In this document: piece by piece, positions 46,694-53,808 of the stretch
How the letters are laid out: every line of letters begins with the position of its first letter
How positions within the stretch are numbered: position 1 is the stretch's first letter
DNA from: Marinobacter sp. B9-2
GTDB lineage: Bacteria > Pseudomonadota > Gammaproteobacteria > Pseudomonadales > Oleiphilaceae
Assembly: GCA_003030785.1 (NCBI GenBank)
Contig: PYVH01000006.1
Location: forward strand, 1-63,168
Reading direction: 5' to 3'
Length of the DNA: 63,168 nt
Notes under the pieces: model-generated
What the model was told of the DNA's origin: nothing
Seen by the model: the letters and a program-made list of their open reading frames with translations, nothing else
The model's database searches: none
Translations under genes and position numbers: made by a program

Positions 46694-46757
46694 CATCTTC
46701 ATCGAACGAATAACGAGGAAGGCAGCCCGGCAGAAAACCCAGGCTGCCACCGGACTC

Positions 46758-46794
46758 AAAAAGCCCCGACTGGTAGCCCAGCCGGGGCTTTTTT
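46758..46794 (+). terminator. Attenuator: intrinsic terminator before DAHP synthase
   Basis: Stem AAAAAGCCCCG (46758-46768) pairs with CGGGGCTTTTT (46783-46793); above one A-C mismatch, CTGG/CCAG continues the stem to a 4-nt TAGC loop, and a run of six T closes the structure. It precedes the DAHP synthase ATG by 31 nt, so it must be read through for expression. The 9-nt 3' arm AGCCGGGGC (46780-46788) is repeated at 46676-46684, giving an alternative partner for the 5' arm (antiterminator). Confidence 0.85.
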
Positions 46795-46825
46795 GATTCT
46801 GACGCAGGGAAACGGAAGCACTGAC

Positions 46826-47878
46826 ATGAACATGCCCTTGAACACTGAGCTGTCACAGCAGGAATTGGAGTCACCCGTTAGTCACCGACAGGAAGTGACT
46901 CTACCAACGCCGGCGGAGCTCAAACTGCAGATGCCGGTCAGCGACTCTGTCGTCCGGCAGGTGGCAGAGCAGAGGCAGGCAATCCGGGGGATTCTGCAAG
47001 GTAACGACACGAGAACCCTGATCGTGATGGGGCCCTGTTCCATTCACGATGAGGTGGCGGCCCTGGAATACGGGGAGAAGCTGAAGGCGCTGGCGGATGA
47101 GGTCAGCGACCGCTTCCTGATCGTAATGCGGGCGTATCTGGAGAAGCCTCGGACCACGGTCGGCTGGAAAGGGCTGCTGTACGATCCGGAGCGCACCGGA
47201 TCAGGCGATCTGAATGAGGGGCTGCGTCGTTCCCGTCGCCTGCTGCTGAACCTGGCGGCCATGGGACTGCCGCTGGCAACCGAAGCCCTGAGCCCGTTCG
47301 CCATGGATTACCTGGGTGATCTGGTGAGCTGGACTGCTATCGGTGCCCGAACCACCGAGTCTCAGGTTCACCGCGAAATGGTCAGTGGACTGCCCATGCC
47401 CACCGGCTTCAAGAACGGCACCGATGGTGGTATTGCCGTGGCAACCAACGCCATGAAGTCGGCCTCCCATTCCCATCATCACCTCGGCGTGTCTGCTACC
47501 GGAGCGCCGGTCATGATTACCACCCGGGGGAATCCCGACACCCATCTGGTATTGCGCGGTGGCCGCGGCATTACCAACTACGATGCAGCAAGTATTGAAC
47601 AGGCCGTCGGCACCCTGGGGAATGCCGGCTTGTCCACCGCGGTGATGGTGGACTGCAGCCACGATAATGCCTGCAAGCAGGCCGAGCGACAGCTGGATAT
47701 CGCCCGTGAAGTGATGGACCAGCGCCGTGCCGGCAACCACCATATACGTGGCCTGATGCTGGAAAGCTTCCTGGAACCGGGCCGACAGGACGACGGTGAC
47801 GACCTGCGTTACGGCTGTTCGATTACTGATCCGTGTCTGGGATGGGCCCAGACGGAGGCTCTGATCCGCTCATTGTAG
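46826..47878 (+). CDS. 3-deoxy-7-phosphoheptulonate (DAHP) synthase, class I
   Basis: First enzyme of the shikimate pathway, condensing PEP and erythrose-4-P. AroF/G/H motifs: VMGPCSIHDEVAALEY, MRAYLEKPRTTVGWKG, SWTAIGARTTESQVHRE, LPMPTGFKNGTDG and VMVDCSHDNACKQ. The length of 350 aa is normal. I use the ATG at 46826; the longer frame begins with a TTG inside the terminator's T-run. Which aromatic amino acid inhibits it cannot be told. Its last 56 nt overlap the 3' end of the convergent LysE-family gene. Confidence 0.95.
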   Translation: MNMPLNTELSQQELESPVSHRQEVTLPTPAELKLQMPVSDSVVRQVAEQRQAIRGILQGNDTRTLIVMGPCSIHDEVAALEYGEKLKALADEVSDRFLIVMRAYLEKPRTTVGWKGLLYDPERTGSGDLNEGLRRSRRLLLNLAAMGLPLATEALSPFAMDYLGDLVSWTAIGARTTESQVHREMVSGLPMPTGFKNGTDGGIAVATNAMKSASHSHHHLGVSATGAPVMITTRGNPDTHLVLRGGRGITNYDAASIEQAVGTLGNAGLSTAVMVDCSHDNACKQAERQLDIAREVMDQRRAGNHHIRGLMLESFLEPGRQDDGDDLRYGCSITDPCLGWAQTEALIRSL

Positions 47879-48494
47879 ACAGTAGCAGTTGGCCGGCCAG
47901 CAACAGCAGAACGCCTCCCATCAGCCGGTCCAGCCAGTGGCCAAACCGGTTAAATCCCCGGCGAATCCGGGGCAGGGTAAAGAATACGGCAACCATGGCA
48001 AACCAGAGCCCGGTGGCCAAGGCCATGTAAATGCCGTAGCCGGCCTGGAGTGCGATGGGCGTGCCGGGGCTGATCACAACCGAGAACAGGGAGACAAAAA
48101 ACAATGTTGCCTTGGGATTCAGTGCATTGGTCAGGAAGCCAAGCCGTAAGGCCGAGGCTCCGGATTGTCCGGTCGTAGGGACCTGCTCCACATGGACACC
48201 GCCGGCCCGGGAACGCAGACACTGGATGGCAATCCAGGCCAGGTAGAGCGCCCCCAGCACCTTGAGTACATTGAACAGCATGATCGATTGTTGGATCAGC
48301 AGGCCGATCCCCAGCAGGGAATAACCGACATGCACCAGAATTCCGCCACCAATACCGATTGCCGTCAGCAGTGAGTTTCTGCGGCTCTGGCACAGCGCCT
48401 GTCTGAGCATCACGGCAAAATCCGGCCCTGGGCTTGCCACGGCCAGCAAGTGGACCACCGCTACGGTCAGAAATTCCGGCCAGTAACTCTGCAT
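47823..48494 (-). CDS. LysE/RhtB family amino acid exporter
   Basis: A 223-aa inner-membrane protein with about six helices. ASPGPDFAVMLRQAL in the first loop is the LysE/RhtB signature, and GFLTNALNPKATLFFVSLFS follows in the middle. I use the ATG at 48494 (AGGTGAA upstream) because the extra N-terminal residues of the longer frame are not family-like. Relatives export homoserine, threonine, lysine or similar amino acids. It overlaps the DAHP synthase gene tail to tail by 56 nt. Confidence 0.88.
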   Translation of the reverse strand: MQSYWPEFLTVAVVHLLAVASPGPDFAVMLRQALCQSRRNSLLTAIGIGGGILVHVGYSLLGIGLLIQQSIMLFNVLKVLGALYLAWIAIQCLRSRAGGVHVEQVPTTGQSGASALRLGFLTNALNPKATLFFVSLFSVVISPGTPIALQAGYGIYMALATGLWFAMVAVFFTLPRIRRGFNRFGHWLDRLMGGVLLLLAGQLLLSTMSGSEPPSGPIPDTDQ

Positions 48495-48668
48495 TTCACC
48501 TACTCCTATCCTGCACCCGGCATTGCCTGAAAAGGCTGACAGCATAGGCTGAATCCGTGCTTTTTTCACGGGGCGGGTGAAACTTGCCACGGCTTCTATA
48601 CTGAGGTCACACCCTTTCGAACCTTCCCTGTTCCCGTTTGTCGGGAATGCCTTTCAGGAGACTGTTGT

Positions 48669-50111
48669 ATGGACAAGCAACCTGTAGACGTTGCCATTAT
48701 CGGAGCTGGTACCGCCGGTATGGTGGCCTACCAGCGTGTGCGCAAAGTGACCGACAAAGTCGTGCTGATTGAAGGTGACCAGTATGGCACCACCTGTGCC
48801 AGGGTCGGGTGTATGCCCAGCAAGCTGTTGATTGCGGCCGCTGAAAATGCCCATCAGATGGAGCTTGGCAAGCTTTTTGGCGTCTCTGCCGGGGGCATCC
48901 GGATTGATGGCAGGCGGGTTATGGAGCGGGTGCGAACCGAACGGGACCGTTTCGTTTCGTCCGTGATTGATTCGGTCGAGAAATTTCCGGAAGCGCACCG
49001 CCTGAAAGGCCACGCGCGGTTTGTTGGCCCGCATCGACTGCTGGTGGAAGGCAATCGTGAGGTTCAGGCGGAGCGGATCATCATCGCTACCGGTTCCCGC
49101 CCCAATATTCCCGGGTTTTTGAAAGAAGCCAAGGACCGGCTGGTGGTGAACGATGATTTTTTCGAGTGGCAGGATCTGCCGGACTCGGTGGCGGTATTTG
49201 GTCCGGGCGTGATTGGCCTGGAGCTTGGGCAAGCCTTGAGCCGGCTAGGGGTCCGGGTGCGAATGTTCGGGGTTGGCGGGTCTGTCGGTCCCATCCAGGA
49301 CGACTCGATCCGGGACTACGCCCTTAAAACCTTTAACGAAGAGTTCCCGCTGGATCCCGAATCGGAAGTCAGGAACGTTGAGCGGGTTGATGACGGTGTC
49401 GCCATTACTTTTGTGGATGGGGATGCCGGTGAAAAAACCGAAACCTTTGATTACCTGCTAGCGGCCACCGGGCGTCGGCCCAACGTCGACGGACTGGATA
49501 TCCAGAACGCAGACATTGAGCTGGATGAAAATGGCATGCCTCTGTTTGATCCCCATACCCTGCGTTGTGGCCAGAGCCACATATTTATCGCCGGTGATGC
49601 CAATAACAGTCTGCCGCTGTTGCACGAGGCAGCCGACGAGGGCCGGATAGCCGGCGAGAACGCTGCGTCCTACCCGGATGTGCGAACCGGGCTTCGGCGG
49701 ACGCCGTTGGCGGTGGTATTCACCGATCCGCAGATTGCGACGGTCGGCCTGACGATTCATCAGGTGGGCGAGCGTTGTCGCGGCTGCTTCGCCGTTGGGG
49801 AGGTGTCCTTCGAGGATCAGGGGCGCAGTCGGGTGATCGGCAAAAACCGGGGACTACTGAGGGTTTACGGTGAGTATGGTAGTGGCCTGTTTATGGGAGC
49901 CGAGATGTTCGGCCCGGCGGCGGAGCACATCGCCCATCTGCTCGCATGGTCGGCCCAGCGAAGACTGACCGTCACCGAAATGCTGGAAATGCCGTTTTAC
50001 CATCCCGTCATCGAGGAAGGGTTGAGAACCGCGCTGAAAGACCTCAACCGCAACCTCAGTATCGGACCGGCGCCAGAGGAAGGCTGCACCGATTGTGGGC
50101 CCGGTGTCTGA
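48669..50111 (+). CDS. Dihydrolipoyl dehydrogenase-like FAD/NAD(P) disulfide oxidoreductase
   Basis: A 480-aa flavoprotein. The N-terminal FAD site is VAIIGAGTAGMVAYQ, the redox-active disulfide is GTTCARVGCMPSK (Cys43 and Cys48), the NAD site is VAVFGPGVIGLELGQAL, the second FAD motif is HIFIAGDANN, and the C-terminal His-Glu dyad is in YHPVIEEGL. All catalytic parts are present. No 2-oxoacid dehydrogenase genes adjoin, so it may be a stand-alone disulfide reductase of the Lpd group. The C-terminus ends in CTDCGPGV, with two extra cysteines. Confidence 0.9.
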   Translation: MDKQPVDVAIIGAGTAGMVAYQRVRKVTDKVVLIEGDQYGTTCARVGCMPSKLLIAAAENAHQMELGKLFGVSAGGIRIDGRRVMERVRTERDRFVSSVIDSVEKFPEAHRLKGHARFVGPHRLLVEGNREVQAERIIIATGSRPNIPGFLKEAKDRLVVNDDFFEWQDLPDSVAVFGPGVIGLELGQALSRLGVRVRMFGVGGSVGPIQDDSIRDYALKTFNEEFPLDPESEVRNVERVDDGVAITFVDGDAGEKTETFDYLLAATGRRPNVDGLDIQNADIELDENGMPLFDPHTLRCGQSHIFIAGDANNSLPLLHEAADEGRIAGENAASYPDVRTGLRRTPLAVVFTDPQIATVGLTIHQVGERCRGCFAVGEVSFEDQGRSRVIGKNRGLLRVYGEYGSGLFMGAEMFGPAAEHIAHLLAWSAQRRLTVTEMLEMPFYHPVIEEGLRTALKDLNRNLSIGPAPEEGCTDCGPGV

Positions 50112-50324
50112 GCGGGCCCAGAGCTTCTCATGGAAAAAATAGGCAACGGTGTTGATTGCCGGCTCCACCATGGCGATCAGGCTTCCGATGAGGAGGTCAC
50201 CAGTGAGCAAATAAGCCACGGTGAAAGCGACTGTAAAGTGAGTGAGGGCGAACGTTACCGTCTTGATCAGCGACTGATCGCCATTCGTGCCATGGTTGTG
50301 TACGAACAGTTTTAACGCGCTCAT
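49854..50324 (-). CDS. DUF2061 membrane protein with a long antisense C-terminal extension
   Basis: Residues 18-70 match DUF2061, a short two-helix membrane protein: SLIKTVTFALTHFTVAF, AYLLTGDLLIGSLIAMVEP and TVAYFFHEKLWAR. GGAGAG precedes the ATG. DUF2061 proteins usually end soon after the HEKxW motif, but here the frame stays open for about 85 more residues, all antisense to the 3' end of the flavoprotein gene (overlap 49854-50111). The added part (FLWRRSDTEVAVEV...) has no family features and is polar. Function unknown. Confidence 0.7.
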   Translation of the reverse strand: MSALKLFVHNHGTNGDQSLIKTVTFALTHFTVAFTVAYLLTGDLLIGSLIAMVEPAINTVAYFFHEKLWARSDTGPTIGAAFLWRRSDTEVAVEVFQRGSQPFLDDGMVKRHFQHFGDGQSSLGRPCEQMGDVLRRRAEHLGSHKQATTILTVNPQ

Positions 50325-50488
50325 GATTCTCTCCGGTGTCGTTCGTTAGTGCTTCCATTAAACGTTTGGTGAGAATGATTGTTAAATGAATTGTTTTTTG
50401 AACTGCGATAGCTGCCATCTATGCATTGTTTGGCTCTCATAGGCAGAGTTATGCAGTGCCGCTATGACGGGAATAAGCTGACTCAACT

Positions 50489-50517
50489 TCCCGATGTTCT
50501 GCCATCGGGGGTATAGT
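50489..50517 (+). promoter_or_regulatory. Possible dps promoter with hairpin
   Basis: TATAGT at 50512-50517 is a plausible -10 box about 40 nt upstream of dps. Just before it, CCCGATG (50490-50496) and CATCGGG (50503-50509) form a 7-bp inverted repeat over the -35 position, where no good -35 hexamer is seen. This pattern suits a promoter needing an activator or bound by a repressor. Confidence 0.4.
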
Positions 50518-50557
50518 GCTGTCAGTCATTTATACATAACTGCCAAGGAGACGCATT

Positions 50558-51031
50558 ATGGGTAAGAACTTTATTGGCCTTGATACCGAGAAAACGGAAA
50601 AGCTTGCGGATTCTCTCAATGATCTGCTTTCCAACTACCAGATCTTTTACATGAACGTCCGGGGATACCACTGGAACATCAAGGGCGATAACTTCTTCGA
50701 GTTGCACGTGAAGTTCGAAGAGCTGTATGACGATCTGCTGCTCAAGATTGACGAGATTGCCGAGCGCGTTCTGACGCTTGGCCATCGCCCGGCCCACGCC
50801 TACAGCACCTACATCGAGCGTTCAGAAGTACCGGAGCGTAAGGATGTTTCCGACGGCAAGGAAGCGATGGAGAACATCGTGGAAAGTTTTGCCAAGCTGA
50901 TTGGTAAACAGCGTGAACTGCTCAGTCTGGCCGGTGAAGCGGAAGATGAGGGCACGGTTGCCCTGATGAGCGACTACATCTCCCAGCAGGAGAAGACTGT
51001 CTGGATGTATCGCAGTTATCTGGGTCACTGA
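50558..51031 (+). CDS. dps: Dps-family DNA-protecting ferritin-like protein
   Basis: A 157-aa four-helix protein that forms dodecamers, oxidises Fe(II) with peroxide and stores iron. The ferroxidase ligands are visible: MNVRGYHWNIKG (His), and HVKFEELYDDLLLKIDEIAERV (Asp/Glu). AAGGAG lies upstream of the ATG. The gene is monocistronic, ending in a strong terminator. Confidence 0.94.
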   Translation: MGKNFIGLDTEKTEKLADSLNDLLSNYQIFYMNVRGYHWNIKGDNFFELHVKFEELYDDLLLKIDEIAERVLTLGHRPAHAYSTYIERSEVPERKDVSDGKEAMENIVESFAKLIGKQRELLSLAGEAEDEGTVALMSDYISQQEKTVWMYRSYLGH

Positions 51032-51048
51032 GTCGAGCGAACTGAATG

Positions 51049-51077
51049 AATGGCGACCTTCGGGTCGCCATTTTTTT
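51049..51077 (+). terminator. Intrinsic terminator of dps
   Basis: A perfect 10-bp stem AATGGCGACC (51049-51058) and GGTCGCCATT (51063-51072) with a TTCG tetraloop is followed by seven T, 18 nt after the dps stop. Confidence 0.93.
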
Positions 51078-51097
51078 CGCGTCAATCGCGCTCAAGG

Positions 51098-51136
51098 AAA
51101 CCCGGGGGCATCATTATCGGTGCTCCCGGGTTTTTG
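51098..51136. terminator. Second hairpin between dps and the flavoprotein gene
   Basis: AAACCCGGG (51098-51106) pairs with CCCGGGTTT near 51125-51133, with partial pairing of GCA and TGC inside. T-rich sequence follows on the plus strand (TTTTTGTTTT), so it is probably a backup terminator; on the minus strand the tract is weaker but it could also end the convergent transcript. Confidence 0.7.
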
Positions 51137-51145
51137 TTTTCCGCC

Positions 51146-52270
51146 TCAGACAGCGACTTTCAGCGGTGGCACTTCCTGATGGAGAAACCATTTCTCCGTG
51201 ACCACTTTCCTGGTAAACCAGTGCGAACGCATCAGGCTGCTGGCCAGTGGCATCTTGACCCAGTCCGGAACCTGCCAGCCATGGTCCGTGTCCGCTGCGC
51301 GGTTGCCAAAGCGTTCGGCAATGGCATCGCCGTAGATTTGCAATGAAGAAGCTGAATAATCCGGCGCGTTCCGTATCACATCCGCCGCCAGCAGCGCCGA
51401 TTCGATCGCTGGCCGAATGCCTTCACCACTCTGGGTGTAGGCCAGGCCGGCGGAATCGCCGATCAGCAGAATGCCGTCGTCCACCAAAGGCCGCTCTGCA
51501 TGAGCATAAAGCAGGTAGGCGTGTCCTTTGAAGCGCCCCGGCAGGTCCTCCGGGATGCGTCCGGTGGACTTCATCTCATCGACAAACGCCTGAAGATGAC
51601 CGGTCAGTTTATGGTTGTCCTCCCGGCCCAGGCCGATATTCAGATAATTTCCCTTGCGAAACACCCAGGCATACCCCTTGAGATCGCGGCAAAACCAGAG
51701 CTCCGGGGTATCGCCCCTGGCCTCGCAAGCCGACGCCTGCTCTGGTGTCATTTCAAACTCAACCTCTTTGGCGGCGACGACGGTCTCATGGCCCCCCGGT
51801 CCGTCGCCCAGCAACCGCGCAACCGGGCAGAAGTGGCCGCCGGCTCCGACGACCAGGGGCGCTTCCCAGGTGTCGTTGATCACCCAGTTGCCGTCTTTAC
51901 GGACAATGGACTTGACCGGCGTGGCCAGCTGTTTCGGGCCGTTGACCCGGCTCAGCAGGTAATGATCGAACTCACACCGGCGAATGCCATAACTGACCAC
52001 CTCGCCATGATCGTTTTCCACCGCCGGTTGGCCCATCATGCCAATTCGGAAGCGACGAATGGGCTGGAGGGTCCGTCCGTTCGCGTACTCCTCGGGATCA
52101 ACCTTCAGGGTTTCCATCACAGCGGGAGTAACCCAGCCCGCACAGGTCTTGTCCCGGGGAAAGTTCTGCTTGTCGATGATCAGAACTTTTTTACCGCTGT
52201 TCTCCAGAGCGCTGGCGAGGGTAGAGCCGGCAGGGCCGGCACCAACGATGATCAGGTCGTAATAATCCAT
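51146..52270 (-). CDS. Geranylgeranyl-reductase-family FAD-dependent oxidoreductase
   Basis: A 374-aa flavoprotein of the GGR/p-hydroxybenzoate hydroxylase superfamily. The N-terminal dinucleotide site is IIVGAGPAGSTLASALE with the acidic end of strand 2 in VLIIDKQ; FPRDKTCAGWVTP and the later LIGDSAGLAYTQSGEGI match the GGR group. Members reduce C=C bonds of isoprenoid or acyl chains. The gene starts at the stop of the cyclopropane synthase-like gene (1-nt overlap), which suggests that the two act on the same lipid. Confidence 0.82.
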   Translation of the reverse strand: MDYYDLIIVGAGPAGSTLASALENSGKKVLIIDKQNFPRDKTCAGWVTPAVMETLKVDPEEYANGRTLQPIRRFRIGMMGQPAVENDHGEVVSYGIRRCEFDHYLLSRVNGPKQLATPVKSIVRKDGNWVINDTWEAPLVVGAGGHFCPVARLLGDGPGGHETVVAAKEVEFEMTPEQASACEARGDTPELWFCRDLKGYAWVFRKGNYLNIGLGREDNHKLTGHLQAFVDEMKSTGRIPEDLPGRFKGHAYLLYAHAERPLVDDGILLIGDSAGLAYTQSGEGIRPAIESALLAADVIRNAPDYSASSLQIYGDAIAERFGNRAADTDHGWQVPDWVKMPLASSLMRSHWFTRKVVTEKWFLHQEVPPLKVAV

Positions 52271-53583
52271 CAGGCCTCCTCGGGTGCGGCAGGGAAGTTG
52301 TAAAGATCCTGTCTGTTCCGGGGCAGCTTGTTGTTATCGCCATGGCTGAAGACCACCTGGAACAGTTGCAGGGAACCCGCCCGGAAGGCGGCGATGGAAC
52401 CGGCCAGATACATCCGCCAGGCACGGGTGAAGTGGCCGTCGTACATGGCGGTTACCTGGTCTTCGTTCTCGTTGAAGCGCGTCATCCAGTCGCTAAGGGT
52501 CTGGGCGTAATGCAGGCGCAGGTTCTCCACATCCAGCACTGAGAAATCGCCATGCTCGCAGATCTGCATGAATTCCCCGATGCTCGGTGGGTAGGCGCCC
52601 GGGAAAATTCGCTTCTCGATCCAGGCGTTCATCAGCATCGGGCGATTGCGACCAATGCTGTGCAACAGGGCGATGCCGTCGGGTTTCAGGCTCCGCTTGA
52701 TCAGCTCGGACAGAGCCTCGTAGTTTTCCTTGCCCACATGCTCGAGCATGCCGATGGACACAAACGCATCGTACTGGCCGCTGATGTTGCGGTAGTCGTC
52801 CTCAACATATTCCACCAGATTATCCAGCCCCTGCTTGCGGGCTTCTTCCCGGGCATAAACCAGCTGTTCCCTCGAGATGTTGTAGGAATGCACATTGACT
52901 CCGTAGTTGCGGGCCATGTAACGGGCCAGCCCGCCCCAGCCACAACCGGCCTCGACCACGGTCATGCCCGGTTTTAGCCGGAGCTTGCGACAGACATGCT
53001 CCAGTTTTGCCAGCTGTGCCTGTTCGAGGGTCAGATCAGGGCTCTCGTAATAGGCGCAGGTGTACTGCATTTCGGCGCTGTCGAGCCAGAGTTGGTAAAA
53101 CTCATTGCCCAGGTCGTAATGGTGCTGAATGTTTTCCTTGGCCTCGGAGATACCGGTGGAGCGGGGGTTGTGATTGCGCCACAGGGCTTCCAGCCATTTC
53201 GGCCATTTTTGTCGCGCCTGGTGGACGGACCGGTAGAGAGCCTCCATCAGGTCTGGCAGGTCTCCCTCCACTTCCAGCCGTCCGGAGCTGTACAGATCCC
53301 CGAAGGCCAGATTGGGGTTGGTGACCAATGCGTAGAGAGCCTTGGGGTCAGTCAGGTGGAGAGTGAATCGGGCGTGTTGCCCCTCCGGTTCGATTACATC
53401 CCCGTTCCAGAGCTGGAACCGGAGCGGTGGCGAGCCTGCCATGCGTATGAGCTTGGCAATCAGCCAACGCTCGTAAGTGTGAGGTGACCGGTCCACGTGG
53501 GTGTTTTCCAGTGGCAGGGTCAGAACATGGCTTTTGGATTCTTGCCCGCTGTCACGGGTTTTCTGGGCAGTGCTCTGGTTCAT
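52270..53583 (-). CDS. Cyclopropane-fatty-acyl-phospholipid synthase family protein
   Basis: A 437-aa SAM-dependent lipid methyltransferase. The N-terminal acyl-chain-binding half is followed by YTCAYYESPDLTLEQAQ, the SAM motif VVEAGCGWGGLARYMA, SIGMLEHVG (active-site Glu), LLHSIG (His) and HYAQTLSDWMTRF. These match the CfaS residues that bind bicarbonate and SAM. It methylates unsaturated acyl chains in membrane phospholipids; the product may be a cyclopropane or, with the neighbouring reductase, a different methyl-branched chain. No membrane anchor is seen. Confidence 0.9.
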   Translation of the reverse strand: MNQSTAQKTRDSGQESKSHVLTLPLENTHVDRSPHTYERWLIAKLIRMAGSPPLRFQLWNGDVIEPEGQHARFTLHLTDPKALYALVTNPNLAFGDLYSSGRLEVEGDLPDLMEALYRSVHQARQKWPKWLEALWRNHNPRSTGISEAKENIQHHYDLGNEFYQLWLDSAEMQYTCAYYESPDLTLEQAQLAKLEHVCRKLRLKPGMTVVEAGCGWGGLARYMARNYGVNVHSYNISREQLVYAREEARKQGLDNLVEYVEDDYRNISGQYDAFVSIGMLEHVGKENYEALSELIKRSLKPDGIALLHSIGRNRPMLMNAWIEKRIFPGAYPPSIGEFMQICEHGDFSVLDVENLRLHYAQTLSDWMTRFNENEDQVTAMYDGHFTRAWRMYLAGSIAAFRAGSLQLFQVVFSHGDNNKLPRNRQDLYNFPAAPEEA

Positions 53584-53775
53584 GGACTCCGCTCTCCCTT
53601 GATAATCCCAACATCAATGTTTTGTCGAGGCTTTTACGCCGGGGTTCCCGAATACCAGTCTGAGAATCGCCGGTTGTTTGTTCAGTATAGAAAACAGTCA
53701 GATTTTGTCAGGTGGCGCTGAGTAGAAGAAAACTATCGCGAGTAAAAAAAGCGGGAAAGCGGAGGGGCGGACAAA

Positions 53776-53805
53776 AAAATACCGGGCCCTGAGGCCCGGT
53801 ATTTT
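53776..53805 (-). terminator. Intrinsic terminator after the TRAP operon
   Basis: A perfect 13-bp stem (AAAATACCGGGCC at 53776-53788, GGCCCGGTATTTT at 53793-53805) with a 4-nt loop, followed by further T on the minus strand, begins 4 nt after the dctM stop. Confidence 0.95.
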
Positions 53806-53808
53806 CGG

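Larger units (their letters stand above)
46469..46825 (+). promoter_or_regulatory. DAHP synthase leader and attenuator region
   Basis: This 357-nt stretch between the divergent secretin-domain gene and DAHP synthase holds a leader peptide (46556-46693), a hairpin (GGCAGCC 46721-46727 with GGCTGCC 46742-46748) and an intrinsic terminator (46758-46794) just 31 nt before the structural gene. A possible promoter is TTGCCA (46519-46524) with TATATT (46543-46548), but it would start transcription at the leader ATG itself, so the true promoter or leader start could differ. Confidence 0.7.

Noticed and set aside
46587-46796. Alternative 69-codon frame through the DAHP synthase leader
   Set aside because: It lacks the aromatic codon run and reads through the terminator into the T-tract, which is not expected of a leader peptide.
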